Assembly: GCA_025449115.1 (NCBI GenBank)
Contig: JAHLKC010000043.1
Coordinates: 1-64,000 of the forward strand
Origin: Chytridium lagenaria
Taxonomy: Eukaryota > Chytridiomycota > Chytridiomycetes > Chytridiales > Chytridiaceae
Length of the DNA stretch: 64,000 bases
Direction: 5' to 3'
Part shown: one piece after another, positions 12,302 to 23,910 of the stretch
How the letters are laid out: the number at the start of each line of letters is the position of its first letter
Position numbering within the stretch: the stretch's first letter is position 1
Notes under the pieces: model-generated
Database searches by the model: none
What the model saw: the letters and a program-made list of their open reading frames with translations, nothing else
What the model was told of the DNA's origin: nothing
Program-made: the position numbers and the translations under genes

Positions 12302-13783
12302 TTTGGTTGTTCGTTGTTGGTTGTAGATGGAGACGGGTCTCTACAGGATGGTTTCTAGTGTAACCGTTTTAGAACCCCCCTTTTTTTCCTTGCACAATAA
12401 TTTTTTTTTTCTTTGCGACTTTGATTGGCGCAAGTAAAACAGTACAGCATCTATCCAAGAAGGAAAAAAAGTTGAAGTCCCCCCATAGACAAAGAAAAAG
12501 TTACAAAGTAAGGCGCTACGAAGCTATGTACAGCGCGCCATTATAATAATACGTCCTACTGTTCACAGTTAGTGGCTGTCAATACTCTGCGCGACTTACG
12601 CGTGCGGGTTCTTTCTGATCGACGTACAGTCAGTGCGTTAACAGCTATAGTTCCGCCAATACTGTTTCCAGTAGCTGGGTTTCAGCTTTAAATTTATATC
12701 TTTGCCGGATATTATATTAACCTAGAGTGAGTGTATTAATGTACTTAAATTCGGCCTGTTCCTCGACCTCATTGGATAAACTCCACAAGCGGGGCCGTCA
12801 TCCTTATACGAAATGTGCACAGCTAGTTTGCATGTAACAAAACTATTATTTGTGAGAGCTTGAGAGTTTTGCTAACTCTTGAGTGGTAGATTATGTTTAA
12901 AATGATCAATTAACGTATGTATGAGAAGAAAGGAAGTAAATACTCAAAGGGCGTATGGTTGCAGAACAAATAGAGCTAAAACTTGGATGCTAATTAGGTA
13001 CACCCGCGAATGTTTAACGCCACTTTAACTATCTCCTGCGAAGATTGCTTTGTATTAATTTTATGAGCAAAGTGTTTTCCGAACCCTCCGCACTATCAGC
13101 TTATATAGATTATCTTCTGTTTGCTTCATTTAAAGGATGGTGAAATATATCTACGTACTCATCGATGCGATGGGTACCAAAAATAGAGGCCATGAGCATA
13201 AGGCGACAGCGGAGTGAAGATTTATAGACAGAGGTTAATTGATACGTATGTACGCATAACCTTTCTCCTTCACTACTTTTTCTTTATTCTTGCTTATTAA
13301 ATATGTTAAATTCTAAACTTTACAGCACATTTGCCGTAATTTACGCAACAACAGTTTTGTAAGTTTTTTGGACTCAGCAGGTTAAAGTAATACATATTTT
13401 CTGTAGTCTTTTGCAGTTTTTACCTCAAGTCTTACGCCCACTTGTCTGAAGGTTACGGTAACTTTTGAAACATACGGCCGTTGTAAGCAGTGAAGAACGG
13501 GGTTGAAACCGGACTTTGCACCAATCATGTTGAGCGCAGCCCAGCCAAAGTTCGGGCCACAAGATGGTCTGACATGAATATCATCAGGCTTCTCTTGTAC
13601 TTGTTCTTATCCCTCATTTTAGCAACAGAGTATTGTCAGTCATGTACCTATACGCAGTTTGGAGTTTGAAGAGTTAAAGTGCATTGGCCTTTGATCCCAC
13701 CCTCTTCAAATATTATTGAAATTTATGTAAGAAAGACGCGACGAACGTCTTTTGCTGTCTGGCGCTGGGGAAAGCTATTGAAT

Positions 13784-13899
13784 GTAAATGTCTCCAAATA
13801 TGCTAGCAACGTCCTTTACCCGTGCTTACTGTAAACGAAAATGTCTTAGCTGAGAGTGTAAATGTCTCCAAATATACTTTACCCGTGCTTACAGTAAAC
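13784..13899. repeat. Two-copy direct repeat upstream of the bHLH gene
   Basis: Copy 1 (13784-13836) and copy 2 (13858-13899) both start GTAAATGTCTCCAAATAT and end CTTTACCCGTGCTTAC(T/A)GTAAAC. Copy 2 lacks the bases between these two blocks found in copy 1. It lies about 550 bp upstream of the bHLH start codon. It could be a duplicated regulatory element or a transposon scar. Confidence 0.85.
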
Positions 13900-14176
13900 A
13901 CTTCTTACGCCATCATTTGGGCGCAACGTGATATAATAGTTTCGCTATACTTTTTTTCTCTCACTTTTACCGCAGAATGCCCATTTTTTTGCGTTTGAAA
14001 CGCTTTGGCACCTCCCTTCAACTTTTGAAAACTTGCTTGAAACCTTTGCAGTCTCCGTTGTCTGTGTTTCAAAAAGTGAAATTTTTGTTTCCTTCAAAAA
14101 GGTTTCGAATTCGGAGTTCAAACTGGCCCCTCATTCTACGCTCTCCGTAGTGAGAATCTTCTTCTTGCTGAATGTA

Positions 14177-14300
14177 AAACATCTCTATCCCTTGATGTAT
14201 GCTTTCCTGTGTAAAACAATAACACCTGCCGAAGCCGAGCGTAGCTTCTCAAATCTGTACATAAGTCGGCAGAACTCCTTTCTTTTCCCTGTTTTCAAAC
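14177..14300 (+). pseudogene. Possible relic of a hAT transposase dimerisation domain
   Basis: In an open frame running 14033-14440, the stretch HLYPLMYAFLCKTITPAEAE followed directly by RSFSNLYISRQNS resembles the C-terminal dimerisation region of hAT transposases, where a leucine-rich stretch is followed by a conserved 'ERSFS.L' motif. No other transposase part is visible nearby, and the frame runs on into sequence that looks like 5' leader of the bHLH gene. If real, it is a fragment only. Chance resemblance over about 35 residues is possible. Confidence 0.3.
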
Positions 14301-14442
14301 CAAAACTTCAAGGCGCACCCTCACCCTTCCGTGGTGTGCACAATACCACTTCACGAAGAAAGTCGACGAGGTGGAGGGCACACGATCTTGGTAATCGCCG
14401 CGTTAGCACATCGAAAGACGAAACTGGATCATCATTTTGAAA

Positions 14443-16893
14443 ATGGCTGACTTTGACTCGGGAAGCGAGGATGAAGACTTCATGGGATCAGGAAACCGGA
14501 CGGGGGACGGTCTCTCACCTTCTCCTGCTAGCCCGTTGATCAACGATGATGGTACACCAGTCATAGGAACCTCTTCTGGACTTGGAAGGTCGGCGACATC
14601 CGCTTTTTTACGGACATGCTGTCAACAAGCCCAGGATGCAGAACTTAATGCATACTGAGCCATAGCATCATGATGCTTTCATTCAACCGATTCTAACATA
14701 TCCTTTTTGAATCCTCTTTCACTCAGCAGCGTGTTAAAGAAGAAGCCAAAGCGAGCGAATCACAACGAGCTGGAACGGAAGCGACGGCACAGTCAACGAC
14801 AAGCTCTGACACTTTTAAAGGACACCATCCCATCGCTAAAGATGGATAAACCCTCTACCATCCTGATCATGGAAAAGGCGAGAGAGTACATTCGTGAGTC
14901 CTCTAAGTCTTTGCTGTTTATTATTATTATAGAGTATACTGATTGTACTCCTCAGTAACATTACGAAAGCGTGTGGTTGACCTTGAAGCCGAACTGGAAC
15001 GGTCTCGGCAAACGAATGTGCCTGGAGTTCCAACTGGAAACATGAGCAGCAACCACATCTATCAAGCGGGAGGGATACCTCCAAACCATACTATGTCACA
15101 TCAAATGCAACTACAGCATGTTATCGGTTCTCCCCACCCGCAACATATGCAGCACCACCATAACTCCCAACAATTCCAACACTCAACTCAGCAGGGAATG
15201 GTACCAACACCCACCCTATCCACTGCGTCCCCTAATGTCCCGAATAGGGAACTTGGCAACATATCTCAAACCCCTCTATCCTCAACACCAACTTTGTCCT
15301 CACAGAATCTTCCTCAATCCAGCAATTCTTCCTCGATCGACACGAAAGGCTTTTGTCCGAGTCCACCCAACTCCACCTCCACTCCCACGCCCATCCCGAT
15401 CACCCCTGTAGACTTTAGCCAGTTCCCACATACGGGCCACCCTTCGAATAGACCATCCCCGCCCACTCATACCCACTCCTCCGTCTCGACATCCTCGCCG
15501 TTTATCACTCAAGGCGCGCATACAATCAGAAATTCTGGTACGGCAGCACATCCTTCAGGAAGCACATCCGGCACTCTCGTTTCTCCGCCCATGCCCATCA
15601 CTCATCCATCTGTTAAACGCACGCGTGCACTATCTAGCTTGCAACCCTCTCGATTATCGGGTGCCGAGCAGATCCCATTAAATGATAACGAGGATCTTCG
15701 AGCGAAGCTTATGCAAATCGATGGGTATTTCAGACAAATGTCATCGGTTTCACCGTCATCAGCTACATCAACTTCGTCGTCGTTGATGGCCGCAGCTGCG
15801 CCTTCCCACGGTACCGGAATGAGTCTCACCTCCACCGGAGGTTACCATACGGCGACAGGTGGGTTAGGATCCCCTGGATCTATGATTGTACAGGCGGACC
15901 CATCAGCCGACTTTACAAGGAAGAGAAAGCAAGAAGGGTGAGTTTTTACTTTTACTTTTTTTGTATTATTTTATCCATCCCTGTTAACAATTTTAAAGAG
16001 CTGATTTGGATAACCCGGATTCTATCAAGCGATTGGCAGGCGGGAAACATCAACGCCATTTGACACCAGTATCGGCTCAAAAACACGCCACATCAGTCAC
16101 CAACGGGATCTACGACTTCAGCGGCTTCGACTGCCGCCTCCGCAAGCAACCTCTTCGGCAACTTCCACACCTGACGAAAACCTATGCCAGTGCCCTCAGG
16201 CCAGAATGCCCATTTTCCGTCTCATGCCTGAATACGCCATGAGTCTGCGTGGTGACATTAGTGAAGGTGGTAATATTTCCACTGCTGTTCCCACCGGCCA
16301 CCTTCAGACTTTCATGGACCCCACATACCCCACATGGCGGGTACGCGTCACTGATGACCCAATCCCAGTGGTTTTCCAAGGCTCGCACCAGATGATGGCT
16401 CCGCATCATCCCGTTCCTCACGCAGGTGCTCCATCGTTCCATCCGTATCAAACAAGCCCATGGATGACGCAGCATCCTGGCTCACACCCAATTCAAGAAT
16501 CCAAGGACCGTCCCCTCCCTCCATCCAAACCCAGAATCCGCGATTCTGCAATCTCAAACAACACAAACACCTCTAGTCCAGCCTCTTCTCTACCCTTTCG
16601 TGACTGTTGCCGATCCAATGCACATGAATATGAGCAATCCGTCGTCTTTGTCTTTTGCGTTTGATGGCCCAAAGGCTTATGGCTTAGGTCCTTCGTCATC
16701 TGAAAGCGTCGCGGGTATGCCAGATCATCACGGCGCTGATAATGCCATGATGGATGGAAATACGCCTAATGCTCAGTGGAGTATGACGGAGAGTGGGCCG
16801 AACCCCGGCAGCTACATATTCAGGTCAATGATGGGGCCAGGTGGAGATACGACTGGTGAGGGAAGCGGCGACGATACTCGGCGAGGTCCCTAG
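14443..16893 (+). CDS. bHLH leucine-zipper transcription factor (Max-like DNA-binding region)
   Basis: ATG at 14443 (MADFDSGSEDEDFMG). The DNA-binding exon (about 14731-14893) reads KRANHNELERKRRHSQR, loop region, then PSLKMDKPSTILIMEKAREYI. The basic region keeps the His, Glu and Arg that contact a CACGTG E-box. A 62-nt intron leads to exon 3 (14956-15939), which continues LTLRKRVVDLEAELERSRQ as a short zipper. About 400 residues of Gln/His/Ser/Pro-rich, probably disordered activation sequence follow. An intron at about 15,940-16,000 precedes the last exon, whose tail (SSLSFAFDGPKAYGLG...) ends at 16893. The junction between exon 1 and the bHLH exon, and the frame within 16,000-16,600, are not fully resolved. 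The family is clear; the target pathway is unknown. Confidence 0.8.
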
Positions 16894-17668
16894 AAAAAAA
16901 ATAGATTCAAAGACTTAGAATACCAGCACTATCCTGCTTTCATTTCTATTTATTTACCCATTTCTTTCTTTCTTTCTTTCTTGTTTTCTTTCTCATTCTT
17001 TTTCTTTTTTTTTTTTTTGTGTGTGGTTTGGGTTCAGAAGCTCTTGTAGATACCAGTCTTTTTCTTTTTGTGAATTTTTATTTTCGCAAACGCCATCGAT
17101 ATCTTCCACCCCCTTTCTTCCCCGCCTTTTGCTGTTCCTCAGTTTATTTCAGTATTCGAGTGCTTTCTTCAGGGTTACCCCCTCCCCATTTCCTCTCAGT
17201 TCCTATTTCCAGACTTCAACAACATTCCCCGCCTCTTTACCGTATTTAAGCATCGTACTTGAGCATGAAAGTGGAACATATATAGATTTCTTTCTTGCTT
17301 AAACGTTCATTTCTGGTTTTTTTATGTTGCTGTGCTTTTTTTTGTTGAAACATCCTTTTTGCTGAGAAGTCACATCCGGGTTTTTTTTTTTATTTCAGTG
17401 ACTTTTTTCCCTTTTGTTGTCTCCATACTTTTCTACCCATTTTTTTGGGTGAATTCGGCCATATCCATTTTCGTCTGAGAACGTATTTTAAGAAAGAAGG
17501 TTCATCAAATTGTTTCTTTGTTTTAGGACAATTCACTTTGTCGCTTGAGACATCCAAAAACCCTTGCAGCCGTTCTAAAAAAAACAACAGAGCGATTGAG
17601 CATTTGGCTCTTGTAGGACTCGGGTGCTTAATAGGAGCGTAACGACATATGAGGCGTTGAGATCGCAT
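16894..17668. other. Pyrimidine-rich intergenic region
   Basis: The plus strand is strongly T/C-rich with poly-T runs and a TTTC microsatellite near 16,965-16,985. It should hold the 3' UTR of the bHLH gene and the promoter of the SUN-domain gene. Open frames here are low-complexity by-products of the base composition. Confidence 0.6.
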
Positions 17669-20600
17669 ATGCGAATGAGACGACTTCGATTTGATACACT
17701 TTGCTTTGGGATACTTTTAGTGGTGTTGGCATGCAGTATTCAGGTTGTATGCGGGATTGATGATGGGGAAGTGAATACTAGATGGTCTAGTGTAATTGTG
17801 ACCGCTGAAGATGAGGTTTGTATGAGGTGTATCTAGATGAGCTTTTGGTTCTTGCATTGATGTCTGGAGGTGTTCAGTGTTTTTTTTAATTCTTGTTTTG
17901 CCTTCATTCAGATCAATACGGCGGTGGTTACATCGCGACTAGACGATGAAGTGAAAGCAGCACCTATAATCGTAGAGCGACAATAACGTCAAGTCAGGAT
18001 GATTTTACAGTAACGACATTATCTCCTAGCGTCGAAGACACCAACCTGATGTATTTACACCCTGAAGATATAAAAGCGGAAGAACCACGAGCGAAATCGA
18101 TAGAAGTGGATGTCAAGACCGAAACTCAAAGTGGACCTGTGAAATCGACAACGGCTACATGCTCTTCTCAGCGGACACTTATCGATGCGAAAAAGGGTGT
18201 TCCAAAAGAATACATTGCGGCCAAGGTGGTTGTAAAGGATAAGGTTGTTCGACCGGCCGTTAAAGATACCGGTGATGTATCTTCTGCTGATGCATCCATC
18301 AATGGGGAAATATCACAAGAATATTTAAACGATGCATCCATTCCGTCGTTGAGTACTTCGAAAGGTACCACCGTATCCACGCCAGTAATCCCTTTAGCTG
18401 CTGTGGATTCGACAAAGGAAGGGTCAATTGTGCAAGATGAGAAGACGGATACTGTTGAGCAGATTGTTGAATTAGGCGCGGGTGTGACTGAGGGCAACGC
18501 AATTCATACTTTAGCTTCCAATGATGTTGAAAACGTCAAATCCGAAGAGGTATGCATTTAGCCTTTATAAAACAAGTCTCCTCACGAGCTTTTCACGGCG
18601 TAGATTACCAACTCTTCTTCAACGAGATCTACTGAAGGGATAACGCCGGTGCCAAGTGTTCCTTCCACAGTTGCAATAAGCATAACGAATGCACCGTTAA
18701 CACCAGAGGCATCATCAAGTATCGTCACGCCTGATAGTATAATACAGCCCACGCCAACAGTCATCGAAATTCCCACCTCAGCAGTTAAGCAGCCATCATC
18801 TTCCTATACAATCCCTTCTGCCTCCACGCCACCTGTTGCAACGGCCACACCACCAGAACCAGAACCTACACTCGATCCTTGCAGTTCTCAAGTCAAAAGC
18901 CTCAAAGAAAGATTTAACTATGCTTCTTTTGACTGTGGTGCTTTGATACTCTCAGTGTCGCCAGGTTCCTCCTCGGCTTCATCTATTCTCATTGGTAAGA
19001 AAGACGAATACATGTTGAGCCGGTGTATTTCACCAAGATCAACAGCAGGATCGCCTCTTCGGTTCGTCACTATTGAGTTGTGCGATAATATTCTTATCGA
19101 TGTGCTCGCTTTGGCCAATTTTGAGTACTTTTCAAGCAACTTTAAGGAGTTTAGAGTTCTTGTTTCGGAAAGATATCCCCCCAAAGACAATTGGAAAGAG
19201 TTGGGTACTTTTCTAGCTGCGAATGTCCGCGGAATTCAGGTGAGCTCTTGCTTTATTTGCGTGAGTGTTAATACCTTCGCTATCAAGTACTTTTCCGTAA
19301 AGCAGCCATTAATTTTTGCTCGATACATGAGGATCGAATTCCTCTCACAATACGGGAACGAATTTTACTGCCCTCTTACCCTTGTTCGGGTTTACGGTAC
19401 CACAGAGATGGAGGCTTTTAAAGCCGAAGAAGAAGAGCTGGCGAAGATGAACGCTGCAGAGGAAGCAGAGGCTATCGCAGCCTTGACGGCCGTTACAAAA
19501 GAGAGTGTGGGAAACCTTGGTGACTTTGTTTGGCCAAGCGCAGAATTTATTCACGTGCATAAACCGAAGCGATTATATTCTGAAATTGGAGTCGGACCTT
19601 CTGGAGGATTAGAGGCGGACGAGAAAATTGTGGAGATTCAAAATGTACTCGGGGACGTGATTCCTGATTCTGGGAAGGAGATGGGTGATACGTCCAATGG
19701 TAGAAGTGCATCATATAGATCCACGTGGGTGCTATCTCCAGATTACTTTAGAGAGTTTATGGCGTCAGAACCGTTTCCGGCAGATGCGGGTGTCTCTATA
19801 GCTCAGACTCCGTCTTTTCCTATAGCCGTTGGAGTACAACATCCAGATCCATCGTCGGAGCAAACGACAACGCCATTAGCTTCTGGGAGCCCTTCTTCGT
19901 CGGTCGAAAAAGCATTGCCTTCCTTAGCCACAACTGCAACTTCTACGTTCCCGTCCGCAAGTCTACCTCCGAATCCTGGCTCACAGCCTTCAGGGAATCC
20001 AACTAGTGGGAGCAGCATAAATCAGCAAGCATCCGCATCTACAACGCAGGAGTCGATTTTCAAGACTATCTCAAAAAGGCTCTCGCTTCTTGAGCGAAAT
20101 GCTTCTTTGTCTTATAAGTATATTGAGGAGACTTCTAAAGCCTATCATGAGGCCTTTAAGAGGATGGAGGTTTCAAGAGCAGAGACTTTGAGGTTTGCCT
20201 TGATGGAATGCAATAGGACGACGGTGAAAATGGTTCGAGAATTGGTATGCTATTGGATGCGCACGAATATTTTTTATTTCGTATATAGTGCTGTTCACTT
20301 TATAACTTTTTTAATAAGGTCAGAGACTATGATTCGTCATGGCGCGTTTTAATTCGCGATATCGAGCGTGACCGAGTCCACACCGAGTCTAAGCTCAACA
20401 ACTTTGCCTCAGTTCTGGAGAGAATTGAAGAGCAGGTATGTTAATTCGTTATGGTTGACCTAGTTGCAATGTCTCATGTAACTAGATGAAGCGACATCTG
20501 TATACAGAAATTTTCCTCATCGCAACGATTATCTTTCTTGCCTCAAGAATGATTGTGCAAAGCGTGACTTCACCCCGTGTCGATCCACCTCGACCCTCAG

Positions 20601-21308
20601 TTTCCTCTCCTAATACGCGAGAGCAAACGAGGTTTCAGTCGGATCTTCCCGTCAAAATGGTAACGAGCGTAGCAACCCTTCAATAACAGCTGGCACCAAA
20701 TTCATCCCGGATTAAATCTGCGTCAAGCCCAAACAACTCCACATCAGGACAGCGCAATAAGGGCAAGCAGAAGAATATCACCTTAATAACCACCACACCG
20801 TCGGCTATCCGCAACCTTACATCGTTTTCAAACGACGCAACTGCACCAGCATCAACTCTTCCTGTTATACCTCAATCACCTTCATATTCATCAGCAGTAC
20901 GCCAGCACATGTGAAGAAAAGTACTTCATTGTTTTGGTGGTTTGGAAAGAAACAGGAGGATTCGGAAAATGTCTTAATGGAATCACAGATTGTGGATTCT
21001 CCAGTGGACGACGCAAATGTAGAGGGGCGAGAGATCCTCTTTCAATCATTCGCGGAAATTCGCTGGACGGAATCAGCGCTGCTCTGTGCGTGGGGTTTTT
21101 TTGTTGGTTTTTTCTCGGAATAATTTGTATACTCACACTTAATTGTAGAAAAAAGAAAAGGCGGAAACGGAGACGTTCTATAGGCAACGCTGTGATACGG
21201 ATGGAGAGCGCGCCGTCGACACCAACTCCACAGCCTGCTCGTGCTATCTCTATCCCCAACACCGGCAAACGAGCAAGAGATGACGATGGACTGTTCGGTA
21301 CTATTTAA
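17669..21308 (+). CDS. SLP1: Slp1/SUCO-type SUN-domain ER membrane protein
   Basis: Slp1 family proteins sit in the ER with a luminal SUN-like domain; yeast Slp1 works with Emp65 to protect soluble ER proteins. The ATG at 17669 gives a signal sequence (FDTLCFGILLVVLACSIQVV). A long Ser/Thr-rich, acidic region (18,049-18,890) precedes the SUN domain at about 18,890-19,420: FNYASFDCGALILSVSPG, LSRCISPR, FVTIELCDNILIDVLALANF, FEYFSSNFKEF, WKELGTF, then after an intron RYMRIEFLSQYGNEFYCPLT and VRVYGTTEMEAFK. Next comes the family's helical block ESIFKTISKRLSLLERNASL, a coiled coil (RVHTESKLNNFASVLERIEEQ region) and a membrane segment (TEIFLIATIIFLASRMI). A last hydrophobic segment (ALCVGFFCWFFLGIICIL) with a basic cluster ends at 21308. 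TAA at 20684-20686 lies inside what could be a 30-nt intron. There are five or more small introns. Confidence 0.85.
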
Positions 21309-21397
21309 ATCTATTCGATGCAATGGTGTGTACTGTATGTATTGATATTGCTGCGGTATTGAGGTGATGATGGTTGTGAAAGCTCTGCCTTGCTAAA

Positions 21398-23826
21398 CTA
21401 CTCCATTTGGAGCACTTTGATGCGACCTTGGGAATTGGCCGTAATCATGATATCAGGCGACCTTCGCTTCAACACACACTGCTGACGAATTGTGATGGGT
21501 CATCCATAGGAACCTGGCCGCCCTATACATCTTAGCTTTGATAAATTCAAAAAACGGTACATGTATGCTATCAATGGGTTTTCCGAAAGGGATGAACGAT
21601 GACGGGTTGGGAAAGACGAGAATAATATGTATAGACGCTGTTCGTTTCCGAGCCGCAAGCAATAAATTCCCCGGTAGAATTGACACCCAGTCCGACAAAG
21701 TTTTTTTTTCATTAACGTGGCCAGAATAGGTCCGGGTGCAGTGTGGGCTACTTTTATCTGACGCAAGAGAATCTTGTGGACTCAGAAAATTTAAGTCCCA
21801 CAATCTCAAAGTGCAGTCTGTTGATGCGGAAACAAGTTCTCGCTTAGATATAAACTCCACGTACGAGACAGCCTTCCGATGCCCCGTGAAAACCATAAGA
21901 GGCGATGACGGTTTTTCTCAAATCATAATAATGCACATGGTGATCTGTTACAAAAAAAGTTACACTTTATGTGATAGATTATCTAGTCCAATATATAAAA
22001 GAAACTCCAACCTGCAGATCCAAACGCCCAATTCAAAGTTGCCAACTAGGGTTCCACTTTACAGAGCAAACATTCGCCTTCGTGTCTAGTGAAAGTATAG
22101 ATCTTTTTTTGTGATGTAGACCAGACTTTAACTAAAATATAAACGCAAGTTTAAGGGAAAATGTTATCAACGCAAGTGTATTCTCGCTACCTACCTTTTG
22201 CGTCATCTCCGCCACTTGCCGCAAGTAATGGATCCGTTTTGCAAAAAATGCACAGACCACGCCCTCTTTTCATGCTCTTCGAAAGTGTGAATAGATACAC
22301 CTCGAGTTGCATCCCATAAGGTGACCGCTCCATCATAATCTGTTGACAGCATCTGCGATTTTATGTATGGGTTCCATGAAACACAGCTATGCAGAGTCAG
22401 CCAACTCAATCATAACGTTTACCTTATTTTTGCGCGGCTCCCCATCTCAATAATAGGATATCTAGGGACATTATCCAAGTAAGTATCATCGTTTTCAAGC
22501 TCTTTTCCTTCATCAACAACCGCATCTTCAGACTCCAAAGGATTTCGACTGCGCTCCAGCTGCCGTGCAGTTATAAATCCCTGGGCACTAGAACCTCGCC
22601 CTCTCTCGTCCCTGTAATCAGAGATGACCGTTGCGAAATCATAAATTTTTATCTTTCGAGTGACTCCAGCCGTAGCAAAGAACTCGTCATCGCGATCAAA
22701 ATCCATGGAAGAAATAATGGAAGACGCACTTCCAGTCAAAAGTCTATCCGCTTGATATATTTTTGCCACAGTGCGAAAACTGGAAAACTTTGACATCCGA
22801 GACAGCGAATGCGAGAAAGAAGATAGACTTGAAGGACACACATCCTTTTCTATAAAAGTCAACCTACGTAAACTATCCCGTACACACCTTTAAGGCGCCA
22901 TCCCAAATAACCCTGCTCTAAATCTTCAAAATGGCGCAGCATTCTTGTCATCTTCTAAAGCAAAAAAAGAGTTGTTCTGTAAAATGTCACCGCTCGACTT
23001 TGATGATTCCAGGTCATATTGTAAGTCCGCATTTAAAACCTCCTAAACCGATAAGATATTCAGAAGTTCGCAAATCCAACCGCAAATGGGCGCTTTCGCA
23101 TCCTCGGCAGTTCATTTAAACGCTTCCCTGACGCAAGTTTCTTCTCGGTGTGAGACAGATCTGATTCGATCGAAGACAAAACTCTTGTGAGGTGATCCAA
23201 CATCTACCACGTCAGCCGCGACGATCACAAACATCATACCTTGGACTTTTCAGTCTTTGCTTTTTTCAAAAAGGCGTGAAGAAGGGAAAGGTCATGGAGC
23301 TCTTCTCTTTCTGCCAGCGCATTCTTTTTTCTTAAAAGCTCCGTAAGCATCTCGTCGATTTCTGAGCAAGCTTAGACTGACGTTATCCTTTGGTCAAACC
23401 TGCAGCTTCCATATTTGATGAAGTCCTTTTTGAAGAATCGCCAGCTCCAGTTGTCGGTATCCATGCCTTTTTCGTTTTGTTTCCGAGAGCTTTACATTTC
23501 GCAATGAACTTGTTCACTCATATTGTTATAACAAACTAAACCTGTTCCTTACGAAGATAATTGGGGTATATTTGATCAACGTCCAGTGAGCTTTGGCAGA
23601 CCGGGCAGCTTTTTGATAAATCCAAATGCGAGGAGATGCAGACGAAGCTGTTTTGACTAAGGCTTACGACATTACAATAATGTAGTTACCAAAAAGAGTG
23701 CCCGCATTTTGTCATAAAGGCCTCGTTGATGATGTCAAGGCATATCGGACTTCTCGTAAGCGTATGCTGCTGCATCCACACTTACCATTCCAAGTCTTCA
23801 TTCTTCCAGCCTGGAATGGCATCCAT
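21398..23826 (-). CDS. COP1: COP1-type E3 ubiquitin ligase (RING, coiled coil, WD40)
   Basis: In plants and animals COP1 ubiquitinates transcription factors, often with DDB1-CUL4 and DET1. ATG at 23826 ([13 protein letters not shown]). Splicing to AG at about 23,743 gives [20 protein letters not shown], and a further exon gives [32 protein letters not shown]: a C3HC4 RING with the COP1-specific '[11 protein letters not shown]' and 'IYPNYL' stretches. A coiled coil follows ([46 protein letters not shown]). The WD40 part starts with [33 protein letters not shown] and continues with [23 protein letters not shown] (split here by spacing only), [30 protein letters not shown] and a C-terminus [13 protein letters not shown]. 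Every diagnostic COP1 block is present in order. Some WD40 exons have frame breaks (about 21,680; 22,050). COP1 is not part of the usual yeast or mushroom gene set. Confidence 0.88.
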
Positions 23827-23910
23827 TTTGCATTTGTTGGGTTCAGAAAGAATTTGTTGGAATTGGCACTCATATGCACTTGAATGTTGAATGTTCAGAC
23901 TAGTGACAAC
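23827..23910. promoter_or_regulatory. Bidirectional promoter between COP1 and CFP1/Spp1 genes
   Basis: The two start codons diverge from 23826 and 23911, leaving 84 bp for both core promoters and leaders. No TATA box is obvious. Joint regulation of the ubiquitin ligase and the histone-methylation subunit is possible but is inferred only from spacing. Confidence 0.55.

Larger units (their letters stand above)
12023..14442. other. Long (2.4 kb) divergent intergenic region
   Basis: Far longer than the other gaps in this window. It holds a (CGT)9 microsatellite, a duplicated 42-53-bp motif and a possible hAT transposase relic, listed separately. Apart from these I see AT-rich sequence with many in-frame stops in all frames from about 12,360 to 14,000. 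It should contain the promoters of the PH gene (left) and the bHLH gene (right). Confidence 0.5.
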
